From positions 1 to 64,000 of the forward strand of contig JAQBVN010000013.1 in the NCBI GenBank assembly GCA_027622975.1: a stretch of 64,000 nucleotides of DNA, given 5' to 3'. Of the stretch, positions 35,001 to 43,006 are shown one piece after another. The position numbers and the translations under genes were made by a program. Every line of letters starts with the position of its first letter. Positions within the stretch are counted from its first letter, which is position 1. This DNA comes from Bacteroidota bacterium (GTDB taxonomy: Bacteria > Bacteroidota > Bacteroidia > Flavobacteriales_D > Sanyastnellaceae). The notes under the pieces are model-generated. The model had not been told where the DNA came from, made no database searches, and was given only the letters and a program-made list of their open reading frames with translations.

Positions 35001-36591
35001 AAGGGGCTTGGTCGCCATTGTCCAACTTCACTTGCGTCACCGACGATTTCAGCATCTTTAAAATCAAGGCTCCTGGTGCTGCGTAACCATCCTGGCTCAA
35101 CGTTCCAACCTGGTACGTTTGACCATCCAAGGTGTATTCATAGGCCACACCCAGCACTTCCGCATTGTTCAAGGACTGCCGGAGTGAAATGAACCCCAAA
35201 CGTGCGTTGTACGTGAATTCCGACGCCGTGAGTTTCCGGGCATTGCCGACACGTTCGTAGTGCACCCCTTGCTTCAAGGGCTGATCTCCCCACTGAACCG
35301 TTGAGATTTCCTCATTGGCCCCGGTGTAATTCATGATGTTCTCATTCCGCGTCAAACTGCGGAACAGGTCGTTGTTGTAGTTGTTGGGTGCTCGGTTGGC
35401 CGTGGCCTCCGTGCTGGGTTCGAGGGGGAGTCCATCAAAGATGCTCTCGTTGTTGACGATGTTGCCCAATGGCAAGTTGGAACTGATGTATTCCGGGTGT
35501 TCTCCCAAATCAGTGAACGCAATGACGTTCCTCACATCCTGGGTGTTGGCTTGGGTGTTGACCACATACACCTCGATGCGGTTGATCATGGCGCCTGAAT
35601 TGGGCACCGGAAGTGACCTCATTGCCTCGTCATACGCGTCCACGAAATATTGAGACAAGAAGTAATGTCGGTTGGCTTCGTAGTCATCCGCCCGGATGTC
35701 AAATTCTTGGGTTTGGGCGCCTCCTTCCACTTCAATTTCACTCCGCTCCCCCTTTTGCTGGCTGAACACGGTGGTGTTGTAAAGCCGACCCCATTGTGTC
35801 TCCAACTTCAATCCAAACAAACTCTGAGAACCCACGATCAAACTGCTGTTCAAGGGCATGCTGATGTTGCCCGCCTCGATGTTCTTCAGAATGTCATCTT
35901 CTTCCCCTTGGAATCCGATGTTCATTTGATTTTCGAAGTCAAACAGCGATTCCGTGTTGTACTGTGTTCCCAGTTCGATTTTGTCGCCAATCTTACCGCC
36001 TATGTTCAGCTGAATCCGTTGGTCAAAATCCACCGACCCTGCCCGGCGTTGCCGTTCCGGAATTCGTGGATTTTCTGTGTTGTTCCAGGTATACCCCAAG
36101 GTGATTTCGGCCGTTCCTTGAGGTTTGATTTCAATCTCATTGCTGCCAAAAATCATCTCGAACAGCTCGCTGTCGATCTCGAGCTTGGGGGCAAACGCAC
36201 GGTCGGCCTCGTCCTCTTCGTTTTGCAGTTGGTTCCAAAACTCCGTCAGGTTTCCCTCAATGTTGTAGTTGAGGTACTCGTCGAGGGAAAACAGGCTCGA
36301 TGGCCGGAATTGAAGCGTGTCACCAATGGTTTGTTGCACCTCATACATCCCCGTCAAGGGGTTGTACACCACTTGGTAATTGAAATTGCTCGGCCACTGC
36401 AAGGAAATCCCCCCGGGGAACTCACTGGGGTTGTAGGGGTCTCCCGTGTCATGGGGAAAAGGGAGTCGGACGGAGGTCGAGTCCGAGGATTGAGCCCAAA
36501 CGCTTGATCCCAGACCAAGCCAAGAAAGCGTCACCCACAGAAGGGCAAAGCCCATCCTAGATGGGCCTGGGACCGTGATCTTGTGGGTCAT
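29008..36591 (-). CDS. sprA: SprA, type IX secretion outer-membrane translocon
   Basis: A 2527-residue outer-membrane protein. In Flavobacterium johnsoniae, SprA is a giant 36-strand barrel that forms the T9SS translocon; its loss blocks secretion and gliding. The size (about 2400 in known members) and layout agree. A signal peptide ends near VWAQS. The early ITLGYTWNNTENPRIPERQRRAGSVDFDQRI region and LNIGGKIGDKIELGTQYNTE are recognised SprA N-terminal blocks. A glycine-rich stretch (PGGGGGGNGG) sits near residue 1745. The C-terminus ends in alternating strands (SSGVALRFNLTQ). It follows ruvA by 31 bases in the same operon. Cargo candidates in this window are the proteins at 7032, 39688, 43007, 44613 and possibly 1. 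Confidence 0.96.
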   Translation of the reverse strand: MTHKITVPGPSRMGFALLWVTLSWLGLGSSVWAQSSDSTSVRLPFPHDTGDPYNPSEFPGGISLQWPSNFNYQVVYNPLTGMYEVQQTIGDTLQFRPSSLFSLDEYLNYNIEGNLTEFWNQLQNEEDEADRAFAPKLEIDSELFEMIFGSNEIEIKPQGTAEITLGYTWNNTENPRIPERQRRAGSVDFDQRIQLNIGGKIGDKIELGTQYNTESLFDFENQMNIGFQGEEDDILKNIEAGNISMPLNSSLIVGSQSLFGLKLETQWGRLYNTTVFSQQKGERSEIEVEGGAQTQEFDIRADDYEANRHYFLSQYFVDAYDEAMRSLPVPNSGAMINRIEVYVVNTQANTQDVRNVIAFTDLGEHPEYISSNLPLGNIVNNESIFDGLPLEPSTEATANRAPNNYNNDLFRSLTRNENIMNYTGANEEISTVQWGDQPLKQGVHYERVGNARKLTASEFTYNARLGFISLRQSLNNAEVLGVAYEYTLDGQTYQVGTLSQDGYAAPGALILKMLKSSVTQVKLDNGDQAPLWRTMMKNVYSMSAFGVSNEDFRLDIWYNDPNSGVDLNYIPRVPLDGRLLIQVLGMDRIDVNGMPNQDGVFDYVDNAAAQGGTINSQNGRIYLPSVEPFGSNLAGKIDNMVNQSDSIPEDQKETVRAALVQSLVFQPLYDSTKTAAQQIPSLNRYRIKGRFQSQSSSEIQLNALNVPEGSVTVTAGGVRLVENRDYTVDYNLGRVRIINDGLLESGQTIRVSLESNSLFNIQTKTLLGTRFDYVVSDDLTFGTTLLNMRERPLTRKVNMGDEPVNNSVVGADFSWQTESRLLTELMDKLPFYSTTAKSTFDISAEGAYLIPGHSRAVGQEGTAYIDDFEGSQSTIDLRAINRWFLASIPRGDNTVELFPEARLENDLRSNYNRAGLSWYTIDPSLMNGSALQDGVVDSEIRQDHRMRQILLRELYEKGDYSNSATAGMPTNLPTLDLTYRPTERGPYNYEEFEGSDYSSGLNEDGTLKNPGERWAGIQRALTSTDFEAANIEYVQFWLMDPFNEDSENESGGKLYINLGNVSEDVLNDSQLEFENGLPSANNTELDTDTSTWGIYPDPTTFNVVNAFDNSTNDYSLQDVGLDGLNSAAERQFFASWLSSLEPELTPEALALFEADPSADDFRYFRDPVAQANEEDILQRYRFFSRYEGNSNTQQPDGYPITATTIPNTEDINEDLTLGTIESYYQYEIPLTRSDLAPENIGKGYLSDILETVSKTNGAGEQRPIKWYQFKIPVKEYQAAFNGISDFRSIRFMRMFMTGWNEEVTLRFARMELVRGEWRRYEQSLAGIQEVEVEDPTGTQFALTAVNLEENGVRQPVPYVIPPGINQEIDPSNLNQRRLNEQSLALEVCGLEDGDARAAYRNINFDMRMYERLRMFVHAEAGRVGEVLNEGDLNIFIRLGSDYDQNYYEYEVPLTPTPIDQTALTDYDIWPIANNIDINLDSLRALSLEKLRNRYVLGQQGNSGVYSVVSDGKRLSVKGNPTLANVVTIMVGVRNPDKDLEVRLTPGDDGQPKCAEVWVNELRLAGFNEEGGWAAVAQANASLADLANVSVAANMSVPGWGGLEQRVQERQRETIQGLDANGTIQLGKLLPEKLGVTLPMYVGYSNQTSTPQFDPLAPDVEVLDLARLAEEQQVSAEDRQALGDRQMDARTINEIRSINFSNVKVSPQFGGGGSKDRNNRGSGIDAKGDKMTEERERFGSNNPGQRPGGGGGGNGGPMSKGILSIVNPNNFSANYSYNEQYRQDIYTDNFRNVEHRGGLNYSWSPKPKKREPFSKIGFLRNSEYFRLIRDVNFYLLPKQISANNQMVRMYEVSTVRDNSSALAIEGASPITIPQVVKSWTWNRNYTVKYDLTQALKLDYQGTAQSLVRERPGAIPSALDSAQQYNEYREGVRESLMAGGEVTTYNHQVNGTYKLPLDKFPLTDWVSSDARYQSSFRWDRAPFAQDTLGNTIQNSRNLSLNAQANFKNLYNKVPYLKEINDKRRPRPSDRNVSNEKRDGFGNIEEDDEKEKKDINPIEHILRFAMGLHNVSGTFARNEGTMLPGYAQRATYGGFDKELVAPGLPFLLGHQWTDAYGNGFGEGTFAHQAADNGWLVQQPYLNNQYTETYSENLNVRANLEPIRDFKIEITANRNLSKNYQSFFRWDEDLQDYVSESANETGNFTATVFTWPTAFVDDDSTYTNPVWESFLNNRRNISLRQNELNYNDELNEIGFAPGFGPISQNVVIPAFMSAYLNLGTDDVPLDVFKAPIAPNWRVSYDGLSKNPTLKKTFKRFNINHTYRSTMSTSYTTNLQYGEDEVTGRPMTDQGEYEDYISQRQFNSVTISEQLSPLVGVDMSIKTANDNEPQIRVEITRDRNVNLGLSNYQITETKTKGVVIGLGYKFDDVPNPFMKTYGKLPIKMLKKTDFLVRADINIRENSTVIRKMVERQNQVTAGQRLVSIKLSGDLEVSDKMTLRVFYDQQINKPKVSTSFATTNISSGVALRFNLTQ

Positions 36592-36622
36592 GTTCTTGTC
36601 GCGTTCAATCGTCGGTGACCTG

Positions 36623-37216
36623 TCAAAGTTCGCGCAAAGCCGCCTTAATTAAGCCTTCCAACGTGGCTGAATTTCCTTGGGAAACCAAGAGGGCATCCAG
36701 CACTTTGTTGCATTTGGCCTTGTCGAAGCCGAGCGAAGTCAGTGCCCCCAACGCATCAGCCTTCGTTGTATTGTGTGCCGCCAAAGAAATTTCTGCCCCC
36801 CCTCCCGTGGGACCCGAAGCCATCACCTTGTCCTGCAAATCGACGATGATCCGCTGTGCCGTCTTTGCGCCAATGCCTTTGACGCGCTTCATGGCATCGA
36901 CGTCCCCTTGGGCAATGGCCGAAGCTGCCGTTTCAGCGTCCATGGCACTCAAGATGAGACGTGCTGTGTTGGCGCCCACACCGTTGACTCCGAGCAGTTG
37001 CAAAAACAATGCCCTCTCCGCCTCGGTGACAAATCCAAAAAGCAATTGGGCATCCTCCCTCACGACCATGTGGGTCAAAATCTTGACCGATTCTTTGTCG
37101 CCCAATTGGTCGTAAGTGGTCAAACTGATGGCCACCATGTACCCCACCCCTCCACATTCCACGACCACATGCGTGGGGTGTTTTTCAACGAGTCGACCTT
37201 GCAAATGATGAATCAT
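36623..37216 (-). CDS. ruvA: Holliday junction branch-migration protein RuvA
   Basis: Tetrameric Holliday-junction-binding subunit of RuvAB. At 197 residues the length is normal. The N-terminal OB fold begins [20 protein letters not shown]; the acidic-pin and beta region VVREDAQLLFGF follows. Two helix-hairpin-helix motifs are visible as LLGVNGVGANTARLIL and VKGIGAKTAQRIIVDL, and the RuvB-binding C-terminal domain closes with ADALGALTSLGF. The start overlaps the maeB stop by four bases (ATGA), and sprA follows after 31 bases. ruvA directly upstream of sprA is a familiar Bacteroidota arrangement. Confidence 0.96.
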   Translation of the reverse strand: MIHHLQGRLVEKHPTHVVVECGGVGYMVAISLTTYDQLGDKESVKILTHMVVREDAQLLFGFVTEAERALFLQLLGVNGVGANTARLILSAMDAETAASAIAQGDVDAMKRVKGIGAKTAQRIIVDLQDKVMASGPTGGGAEISLAAHNTTKADALGALTSLGFDKAKCNKVLDALLVSQGNSATLEGLIKAALREL

Positions 37217-39486
37217 GCCATGTCTTTGATTTGGGCATCCACCACCGCCAAGCGAACCATGTCAAGGATTTCTTTGGCACTGGATCCCATTTGCAAAATG
37301 TGCACACTTTTGCGCATGCCCAAAAGCACGGGGCCTTGCGCATCCATTCCAGCCATTTCCTGAAGGAGTTTGTAGCTGATGTTTCCAGCCGCCAAATTGG
37401 GGAAAATCAACGTGTTGACCCGACGCTTGTGCAGTGCGCTGAACGGGAAACTCTCTGCGAGTTTGTCTTGGTTCATGGCAAAATTTGCCTGGATCTCACC
37501 ATCGACAATCAACTCTGGGTGGTGGACGTGAAGGTACCTAGCTGCTTCAGCCATCTTCTCGGCATCATGTCCCTTGGAACTTCCAAAATTCGAATAGCTC
37601 AGCAGTGCAATACGCGGAACAATGCGCAAGTTCCGGACCGCCTCAGCCGTAAGGAGGGTAATGTTCACAATGTCCTCCGCCGTGGGATTGGTGTTGACCG
37701 TGGTGTCGGCAAAGAACATCGGGCCGTTTTTGGTCTGCAAGATGTACATCCCCGCAACCTTGTCCACGCCTTGCGATTTCCCAATGGTGTGAAGGGCCGG
37801 ACGGATGACACTGGGGTAATTCCGCGTCAATCCTGACACAAGAGCATCGGCTTCTCCTTGGTCCACCAGCATAGACCCAAAGTAGTTCCGCTGCCTCATG
37901 TAGCGTTCAGCCTCGATGGAGGTCAAACCATGTCGCTTTCTTCGCTCAAACAAGACATCTCCAAAGGCCCTTCGACGACCGTATTCTTCTTCTCCCCGCG
38001 GGTCCACAATGGTTGCACCTTCCAATTCAAGGTTGTTCTCTGAAATCAACGCATCGATGCGATCACGACGACCGAGCAAAATGGGATGGGCAATGCCCTC
38101 ATCCATGGCCATCTCTGCGGCCTTGAGAACCTTGTAATGCTCCGCCTCTGTGAAGACAACCCGCTTGGGTGCCCTCGCAGCCCTGTTGGCGATGTTCCTC
38201 GAAAATGTGGAATCATGACCCAAGCGCATCTCCAACTGTGTTCGGTAATGATCCCAATCTGTGATGGGTGCTTGGGCAATTCCGCTTGCCATGGCCGCCT
38301 CAGCCACAGCCGGGGCCACGGTGGTGATCAAGCGCGGGTCGACAGGCTTGGGGATGATCAATTCTCGTCCAAACGTCAACGACCCCTCTCCATAGGCCTC
38401 ACTCACTTCATCGGGCACGTTTTCTTCTGCCAAGGCTGCGATGGCTCGCACTGCTGCCAACTTCATGGCATCGTTGATTCCTGTGGCACGAACATCCAAG
38501 GCACCGCGGAAAATGTAGGGAAACCCGAGCACGTTGTTCACTTGGTTGGGGTGGTCACTCCTTCCCGTGGCCATGATGACATCCTTTCGGGCTGCCAAGG
38601 CCTCATCATAGCCAATTTCCGGGTCGGGATTGGCCAAGGCGAAGACAATGGGATTGTCTGCCATGGACTTGACCATCGCTGCATCGACAAGGCCTCCCTT
38701 GCTCAGGCCCAAGAAGACATCAGCGCCCACCATGGCCTCCGCCAAACTGCCGAATTCGACGTTTGTGACATATTTCTGCTTGGACTCATCAAGTCCCTCG
38801 CGCCCCGCGTGGATGTGGCCACGGCTGTCAAACACGGCCGCGTTTTCCCGCTTCATGCCGAGCTGCTCATAGATGTCAAGGCAAGACATGGCTGCTGCGC
38901 CAGCACCACTGACCACTAGGCGAATGTTGTCAATGTCCTTCCCCGCAAGTTTCAAGGCATTGAGCAGCGCTGCCGCACTGATGATGGCCGTCCCGTGTTG
39001 GTCGTCATGCATCAAAGGGATGTTGAGTTCCTCTTTGAGCCGACGTTCAATTTCAAACGCTTCAGGTGCTTTGATGTCCTCGAGATTGATGCCTCCAAAC
39101 GTTGGAGCAATGGCCTTGACAGTGGCCACAAAATGGTCCACATCGGTGGCGTCTACTTCAATGTCAAACACATCGATGTCTGCAAAGACTTTGAACAGCA
39201 CGCCTTTCCCCTCCATCACCGGTTTGCTCGCTTCGGGCCCAATGTCACCCAAACCCAAAACAGCAGTGCCATTGCTGATCACAGCCACCAAATTGCCCTT
39301 GGCCGTGTACTTGTAGACATCCTCCGGCTGGGCTGCGATGGCCTTGCATGGTTCTGCCACCCCAGGGCTGTAGGCCAAACTCAAATCCCTCTGGGTGCTG
39401 TACGGCTTGGTTGGCACCACCTCCACCTTGCCACGCCGATCTCGGGCGTGATAATCCAAGGCATCTTTTTTCAGGTTGCTTTGCAT
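37213..39486 (-). CDS. maeB: NADP-dependent malic enzyme with phosphotransacetylase-like C-terminal domain
   Basis: Oxidatively decarboxylates malate to pyruvate, giving NADPH. The 757-residue protein has the three-part MaeB form. The malic domain includes [21 protein letters not shown] and [20 protein letters not shown]. The NAD(P)-binding domain shows [15 protein letters not shown] and [17 protein letters not shown]-terminal phosphate acetyltransferase-like domain ([20 protein letters not shown] onward) is usually regulatory, not catalytic, in this family. The ATG at 39486 is chosen because homologues begin near LKKDALDYH; the upstream extension to 39564 has no family match. It heads the run with ruvA, sprA, gcvH, vanZ and tonB. 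Confidence 0.95.
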   Translation of the reverse strand: MQSNLKKDALDYHARDRRGKVEVVPTKPYSTQRDLSLAYSPGVAEPCKAIAAQPEDVYKYTAKGNLVAVISNGTAVLGLGDIGPEASKPVMEGKGVLFKVFADIDVFDIEVDATDVDHFVATVKAIAPTFGGINLEDIKAPEAFEIERRLKEELNIPLMHDDQHGTAIISAAALLNALKLAGKDIDNIRLVVSGAGAAAMSCLDIYEQLGMKRENAAVFDSRGHIHAGREGLDESKQKYVTNVEFGSLAEAMVGADVFLGLSKGGLVDAAMVKSMADNPIVFALANPDPEIGYDEALAARKDVIMATGRSDHPNQVNNVLGFPYIFRGALDVRATGINDAMKLAAVRAIAALAEENVPDEVSEAYGEGSLTFGRELIIPKPVDPRLITTVAPAVAEAAMASGIAQAPITDWDHYRTQLEMRLGHDSTFSRNIANRAARAPKRVVFTEAEHYKVLKAAEMAMDEGIAHPILLGRRDRIDALISENNLELEGATIVDPRGEEEYGRRRAFGDVLFERRKRHGLTSIEAERYMRQRNYFGSMLVDQGEADALVSGLTRNYPSVIRPALHTIGKSQGVDKVAGMYILQTKNGPMFFADTTVNTNPTAEDIVNITLLTAEAVRNLRIVPRIALLSYSNFGSSKGHDAEKMAEAARYLHVHHPELIVDGEIQANFAMNQDKLAESFPFSALHKRRVNTLIFPNLAAGNISYKLLQEMAGMDAQGPVLLGMRKSVHILQMGSSAKEILDMVRLAVVDAQIKDMA

Positions 39487-39687
39487 GAATGTGCGAAAAT
39501 CTGCACGAAGGTCGTACAAGGGAAGGTCAACACGCGCAAAGGATGCACAAGGCGTCGTGTACAACGATGCAAAGGACTACGCTCCCACCAGTGCCTGCCA
39601 ATCAGGAAAGGAATCGCGACCCGAACACGCCACGCCAGGGCGTCTTGGATCCCAGTTTCAAACCTTGCTTTGGATTTGTGTTTTCGC
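39487..39687. other. Intergenic 201 bases between maeB and the T9SS protein gene
   Basis: No conserved gene is visible. The stretch must hold the promoter for the maeB run, but I found no clean TAnnTTTG match here. No hairpin with a T run follows the stop of the upstream gene at 39688. Confidence 0.5.
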
Positions 39688-40461
39688 TCAGTGAATCAGC
39701 AATCGCTGAGTCTTCCGGGTTTCCCCGTCAACCTCATAGCTCACGAGCCAAACCCCTTCCGTCATGTCATCCAGGGCGATGCGCTCACTGGTTGAACCCG
39801 CGGCAACTGGGATTTCACGCACCACTTGCCCCACGAGGTTCCAAATCTTGACCAACCCGCGTTCAGCGTGGGTCAGTGTCAACATCACATCCTGGTTTGC
39901 AGGGTTGGGATGCAGGGTCATGCTCATGGTTGGGCGCTTCAAGTCCGAAAGGGAGGAAGTGGCCACGACACTGTAGGTCACGGCATGACATGCCCCATCA
40001 AGGGCCGCCCCCACAGGATGGAAACAATAATTCAATGTTGAATTGCCTACAACGCCATTGGGGTAGAAATCTCCCCTGAAGGTGTTGGTCGACTCCCCTG
40101 GATTCAAGGTCAAAAGGAACATTTCGTTGGTGGGAGAGCTGTCGGTGCCATATTGAAAGCACGTGGGACCCCAACAAAAGCGTTCGTAGCTCCCCGCAGC
40201 TCCTGATTCCCAAGGGTAGTTGAACGGCGAGACCGTTTCCCCAAAAGTGCGCGTGACCATCAAAGTCATGGGACTGTCTGTCTCGTTCAACACATCCCAA
40301 TGAGCCTCAGCCGGTGCTGTTCCCATGGTGTCCAAGGCCATGTAAATCGTGTCCGGAGCATTGACAATGGTCGCTTGGGCTTGGACCATGTGAGAGATTA
40401 GCACACCGCCCGACAAGACAAACAGGATTTGCTGGAGCGATTGAAAACGAGACGTGTTCAT
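39688..40461 (-). CDS. Secreted protein with type A T9SS sorting domain
   Basis: A 257-residue exported protein of unknown function. The signal peptide ends near MVQAQA. The central domain, with APDTIYMALDTMGTAPAEAHW and a pair of Cys in ERFCWGPTCF, resembles a small immunoglobulin-like domain. The C-terminus is a type A T9SS sorting domain: SMTLHPNPANQDVMLTL, LVKIWNLVGQVV, GVWLVSYEVDGETRKTQRLLI. Such domains are cleaved or linked to the surface after SprA-dependent export. The ATG at 40461 is chosen because a perfect TATCTTTG box sits exactly four bases before it. A longer in-frame start at 40572 would put 37 basic residues before the signal. The gene is divergent from the TlpA gene. Confidence 0.9.
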   Translation of the reverse strand: MNTSRFQSLQQILFVLSGGVLISHMVQAQATIVNAPDTIYMALDTMGTAPAEAHWDVLNETDSPMTLMVTRTFGETVSPFNYPWESGAAGSYERFCWGPTCFQYGTDSSPTNEMFLLTLNPGESTNTFRGDFYPNGVVGNSTLNYCFHPVGAALDGACHAVTYSVVATSSLSDLKRPTMSMTLHPNPANQDVMLTLTHAERGLVKIWNLVGQVVREIPVAAGSTSERIALDDMTEGVWLVSYEVDGETRKTQRLLIH

Positions 40462-40465
40462 CTCC

Positions 40466-40473
40466 CAAAGATA
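40466..40473 (-). promoter_or_regulatory. -7 promoter box of the T9SS protein gene (leaderless type)
   Basis: TATCTTTG on the minus strand, a perfect TAnnTTTG match, then GGAG and the ATG at 40461. The GGAG could look like a Shine-Dalgarno site but touches the ATG, too close to act as one. Confidence 0.6.
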
Positions 40474-40540
40474 CGACCTCACCCTCACAATTGCTGCCTC
40501 AATTTTGTGTCTGAGGCCACCGCGTTCGTGAGCATGCGCG

Positions 40541-40548
40541 TATTTTTG
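40541..40548 (+). promoter_or_regulatory. -7 promoter box of the TlpA cluster
   Basis: TATTTTTG is a perfect TAnnTTTG match. An ATG at 40554, in frame with tlpA, lies 5 bases on. If the mRNA is leaderless, translation may begin there rather than at 40635. Confidence 0.5.
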
Positions 40549-40634
40549 GCCTGATGTGTGCAGAGCCTTCAAACGGTGTTCCCCGCCAAACGAAGATTCT
40601 CACCTCGACAAAACACCTGCAAAAAATACGATTG

Positions 40635-41153
40635 ATGATCCGCGTTCTCTCCTTTTTTGTGTCCCGCCATCTTCAGGGACTTGGGATTTCCATCATGCTC
40701 ATGTGCCCAGGCCTCCTGCACGCTCAAAGTTTGCCTGACATCGCCCTCAAAGACATTGAAGGCAATGCACTTTCCACCGCCTCACTTGTCAATGCTGAGG
40801 GCCCAACGGTGTTCTGTTTTTGGGCGACATGGTGCAGCCCTTGCAAGCGCGAATTGAACAATTATGCGGAACTCTACGAAGATTGGGTGGAGGAAACGGG
40901 GGTCCAAATCGTCGCAGTCAGCATCGATGACCAACGAAGCGTCAACCGCGTGGCTCCCTACGTCAACAGCGTGGGATGGGAGTACCAAATCTTGCTTGAC
41001 CCCAACCGCGATTTGGCCCGGGCTCTCGGGGTCCAAAACGTCCCACACACCTTCGTCGTCAATGCGGCGGGTGAGGTTGTTTGGTCCCACAACAACTACG
41101 CTGACGGAGATGAATACGAGCTCTACGAAGAGCTCTTGAAGCTTTCCGAATGA
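40635..41153 (+). CDS. TlpA-family thiol-disulfide oxidoreductase
   Basis: A 172-residue periplasmic thioredoxin-fold protein. A signal peptide ends near GLLHAQS; the redox motif is WCSPC (Cys67, Cys70) in FCFWATWCSPCKREL, with the cis-proline region NVPHTFVVNAAGEVVW. TlpA proteins usually reduce disulfides in the envelope, for example in cytochrome c maturation. The ATG at 40635 gives a conventional signal peptide. An in-frame ATG at 40554, 5 bases after a perfect promoter box, would add 27 residues before it; the choice is open. The stop overlaps the next gene by four bases (ATGA). The neighbouring proteins also carry CxxC motifs, suggesting a shared thiol role. Confidence 0.88.
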   Translation: MIRVLSFFVSRHLQGLGISIMLMCPGLLHAQSLPDIALKDIEGNALSTASLVNAEGPTVFCFWATWCSPCKRELNNYAELYEDWVEETGVQIVAVSIDDQRSVNRVAPYVNSVGWEYQILLDPNRDLARALGVQNVPHTFVVNAAGEVVWSHNNYADGDEYELYEELLKLSE

Positions 41154-42892
41154 ATCCATTGCACAATGACCACGTGGGCCGTCATGTGAGATGGGTCGCC
41201 TTCTTGGCCATGGTCCTTTCCAACGCGGCCTGGTCGCAAGAGAGCGAGGGTCACTCGAATCCCTCGATTCAAGGGAACGTCAGCGTGTTGTGGCAATCTT
41301 ACGCTGAAGACTCTCTCATCGGAGCCCAAGTACCCCCGAGCAAGACTGGCTACAACGCATTCGCCAACCTCCTGTACAACCAAGGGAATTTCAGCGCTGG
41401 TGTGCGATACGAAAGCTACCTCAACGCTGTCCTTGGTTTTCCTGGACGATTCAAAGGTTCGGGCGTGGGATATCGATTTGCTCGATACCAAGACCGCGAC
41501 CGGGGTGTCGATGTCACCGTGGGAAATTTCTATGATCAATTTGGAAGTGGGTTGGTTCTTCGCGCCTACGAGGAACGCAACCTGGGAATTGACAATGCGC
41601 TGGATGGATTTCGTCTCGTCCTCACACCCATCCCCGGCATTGAGGCCAAATTCCTCTACGGCAAGCAGCGATTTGATTTTGAGGATGGCCTGATCAACGG
41701 CCCAGGTACCATTCGCGCTGTGAACGGCGAGGCCGATTTGAATCAACTCCTCTCTGGGTGGGAAGAGCGCCCGTTGAAAATCACGTGTGGTGCCAGTTTT
41801 GTGAGCAAATTTCAACCAGGCTCATCTTTCAATGTGGATTCGCTCGTTTTGGGCATGCCCCTGAACATTGGGGCCTGGTCCTACAGAGTGAACGCCGTCC
41901 GCAAAGGCTGGACCGCCCAACTTGAATATGCTGGGAAAATCAACGACCCCAGCGCAGACAATGCCTTCACGTACCGACCTGGAGAAGGGGCATTGGCCAC
42001 AGTCGGGTACAGCCAAAAGGGCTTGGGTGTCCTCTTGACTGCCAAAATGGTGGACAACATGAGTTTTCGATCGGACCGCGATTTGAGGCTGTTTGACCTT
42101 CCTGTGAACTACATCCCTGCGGTTACGCAACAGCACACGTACAACCTTGCCGCCACCCTCTATCCCTACGCTACTGTGATCTCAGGAGAGACGAGCGCAA
42201 GTGCTGAGGTGTTTTACACCATTCCCAAAGACACCCGGTTGGGGGGGAAGTATGGGACCAAACTGACGGCTAGCTTCGCCGCAGCCAACAGCCTGGACAC
42301 GACCCAATATGCGGCGGGGGACATCAACGCTGTGATTTACGGCTACGAGCGCAACAGCTGGGGGCCAGGGGATGAATTGTACGTTCGGGACTTCAACGTG
42401 ACTGCGAGTCGGAAGTTCAACAAGAATTTCAAGGCGAAATACAGCTACTTCCATTTTGAATTCAACACCCTGACAACGCCTGTCACCACTGACTACAAAG
42501 GCATTGTCGATGCCAACATCCACGTGATCGAAACCCAATGGAAAGTGGCTCCCAAACAAAGCCTACGAACCGAATTGCAGGGATTGTGGGTCGGCGAAGA
42601 CAAAGACCATCCCGGTCAACTTCAAGACAAAGGTCATTGGGCAACACTGGTCGCCGAATACACGTGGAGCCCCCATTGGTTTGTCAGTGTCATCGATCAA
42701 TACAACTTCGGAAACAACGATCCCGACCGACGCATACATTACGTGTACGGGTCGGCTGGTTACATTCAAGGTCCTCACCGATTGAGCGTTGGCTATGGAA
42801 AGCGTCGGGAGGGAATATTCTGTGTTGGAGGAGTGTGTCGCGCAGTCCCAGCATCCAACGGATTTGAAATTGCCTTCACCTCTAGCTTTTGA
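41150..42892 (+). CDS. DUF6029-type outer-membrane protein
   Basis: A 580-residue exported protein. The signal peptide ends near AAWSQES; the mature protein is rich in alternating aromatic strands (for example NVSVLWQSYAEDS, GVGYRFARYQDRDRGVDVTV, FYDQFGSGLVLRAYEERNL), typical of an outer-membrane beta-barrel. I recognise the GNFYDQFGSGL-type block as the Bacteroidota DUF6029 family, from memory, without a database check. Function is unknown. It is translationally coupled to the TlpA gene (ATGA overlap); this pairing, which I recall from other Bacteroidota, suggests the barrel or its disulfides depend on TlpA. The C-terminus ends in Phe (SSF), as barrel proteins often do. Confidence 0.75.
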   Translation: MNPLHNDHVGRHVRWVAFLAMVLSNAAWSQESEGHSNPSIQGNVSVLWQSYAEDSLIGAQVPPSKTGYNAFANLLYNQGNFSAGVRYESYLNAVLGFPGRFKGSGVGYRFARYQDRDRGVDVTVGNFYDQFGSGLVLRAYEERNLGIDNALDGFRLVLTPIPGIEAKFLYGKQRFDFEDGLINGPGTIRAVNGEADLNQLLSGWEERPLKITCGASFVSKFQPGSSFNVDSLVLGMPLNIGAWSYRVNAVRKGWTAQLEYAGKINDPSADNAFTYRPGEGALATVGYSQKGLGVLLTAKMVDNMSFRSDRDLRLFDLPVNYIPAVTQQHTYNLAATLYPYATVISGETSASAEVFYTIPKDTRLGGKYGTKLTASFAAANSLDTTQYAAGDINAVIYGYERNSWGPGDELYVRDFNVTASRKFNKNFKAKYSYFHFEFNTLTTPVTTDYKGIVDANIHVIETQWKVAPKQSLRTELQGLWVGEDKDHPGQLQDKGHWATLVAEYTWSPHWFVSVIDQYNFGNNDPDRRIHYVYGSAGYIQGPHRLSVGYGKRREGIFCVGGVCRAVPASNGFEIAFTSSF

Positions 42893-42926
42893 CGGCAAAA
42901 ACAACTCCATGCAACGCCAAAGTCCT

Positions 42927-42934
42927 TATTTTCG
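42927..42934 (+). promoter_or_regulatory. Possible -7 box for the first thioredoxin-T9SS gene
   Basis: TATTTTCG matches TAnnTTCG in the 114-base gap, about 70 bases before the ATG at 43007. A 6-base inverted repeat (CGCTCA/TGAGCG) lies between box and start. Confidence 0.35.
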
Positions 42935-43006
42935 TCTCTATCTTCAACGCGCTCAATCACTGAGCGTCAAAAAACACCTGAAAACGAACATCAAAACCAA
43001 CCCTCT

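Noticed and set aside
42950-42966. Inverted repeat CGCTCA/TGAGCG as a terminator of the DUF6029 gene
   Set aside because: The stem is only 6 bases and is followed by A residues rather than a T run on the plus strand.
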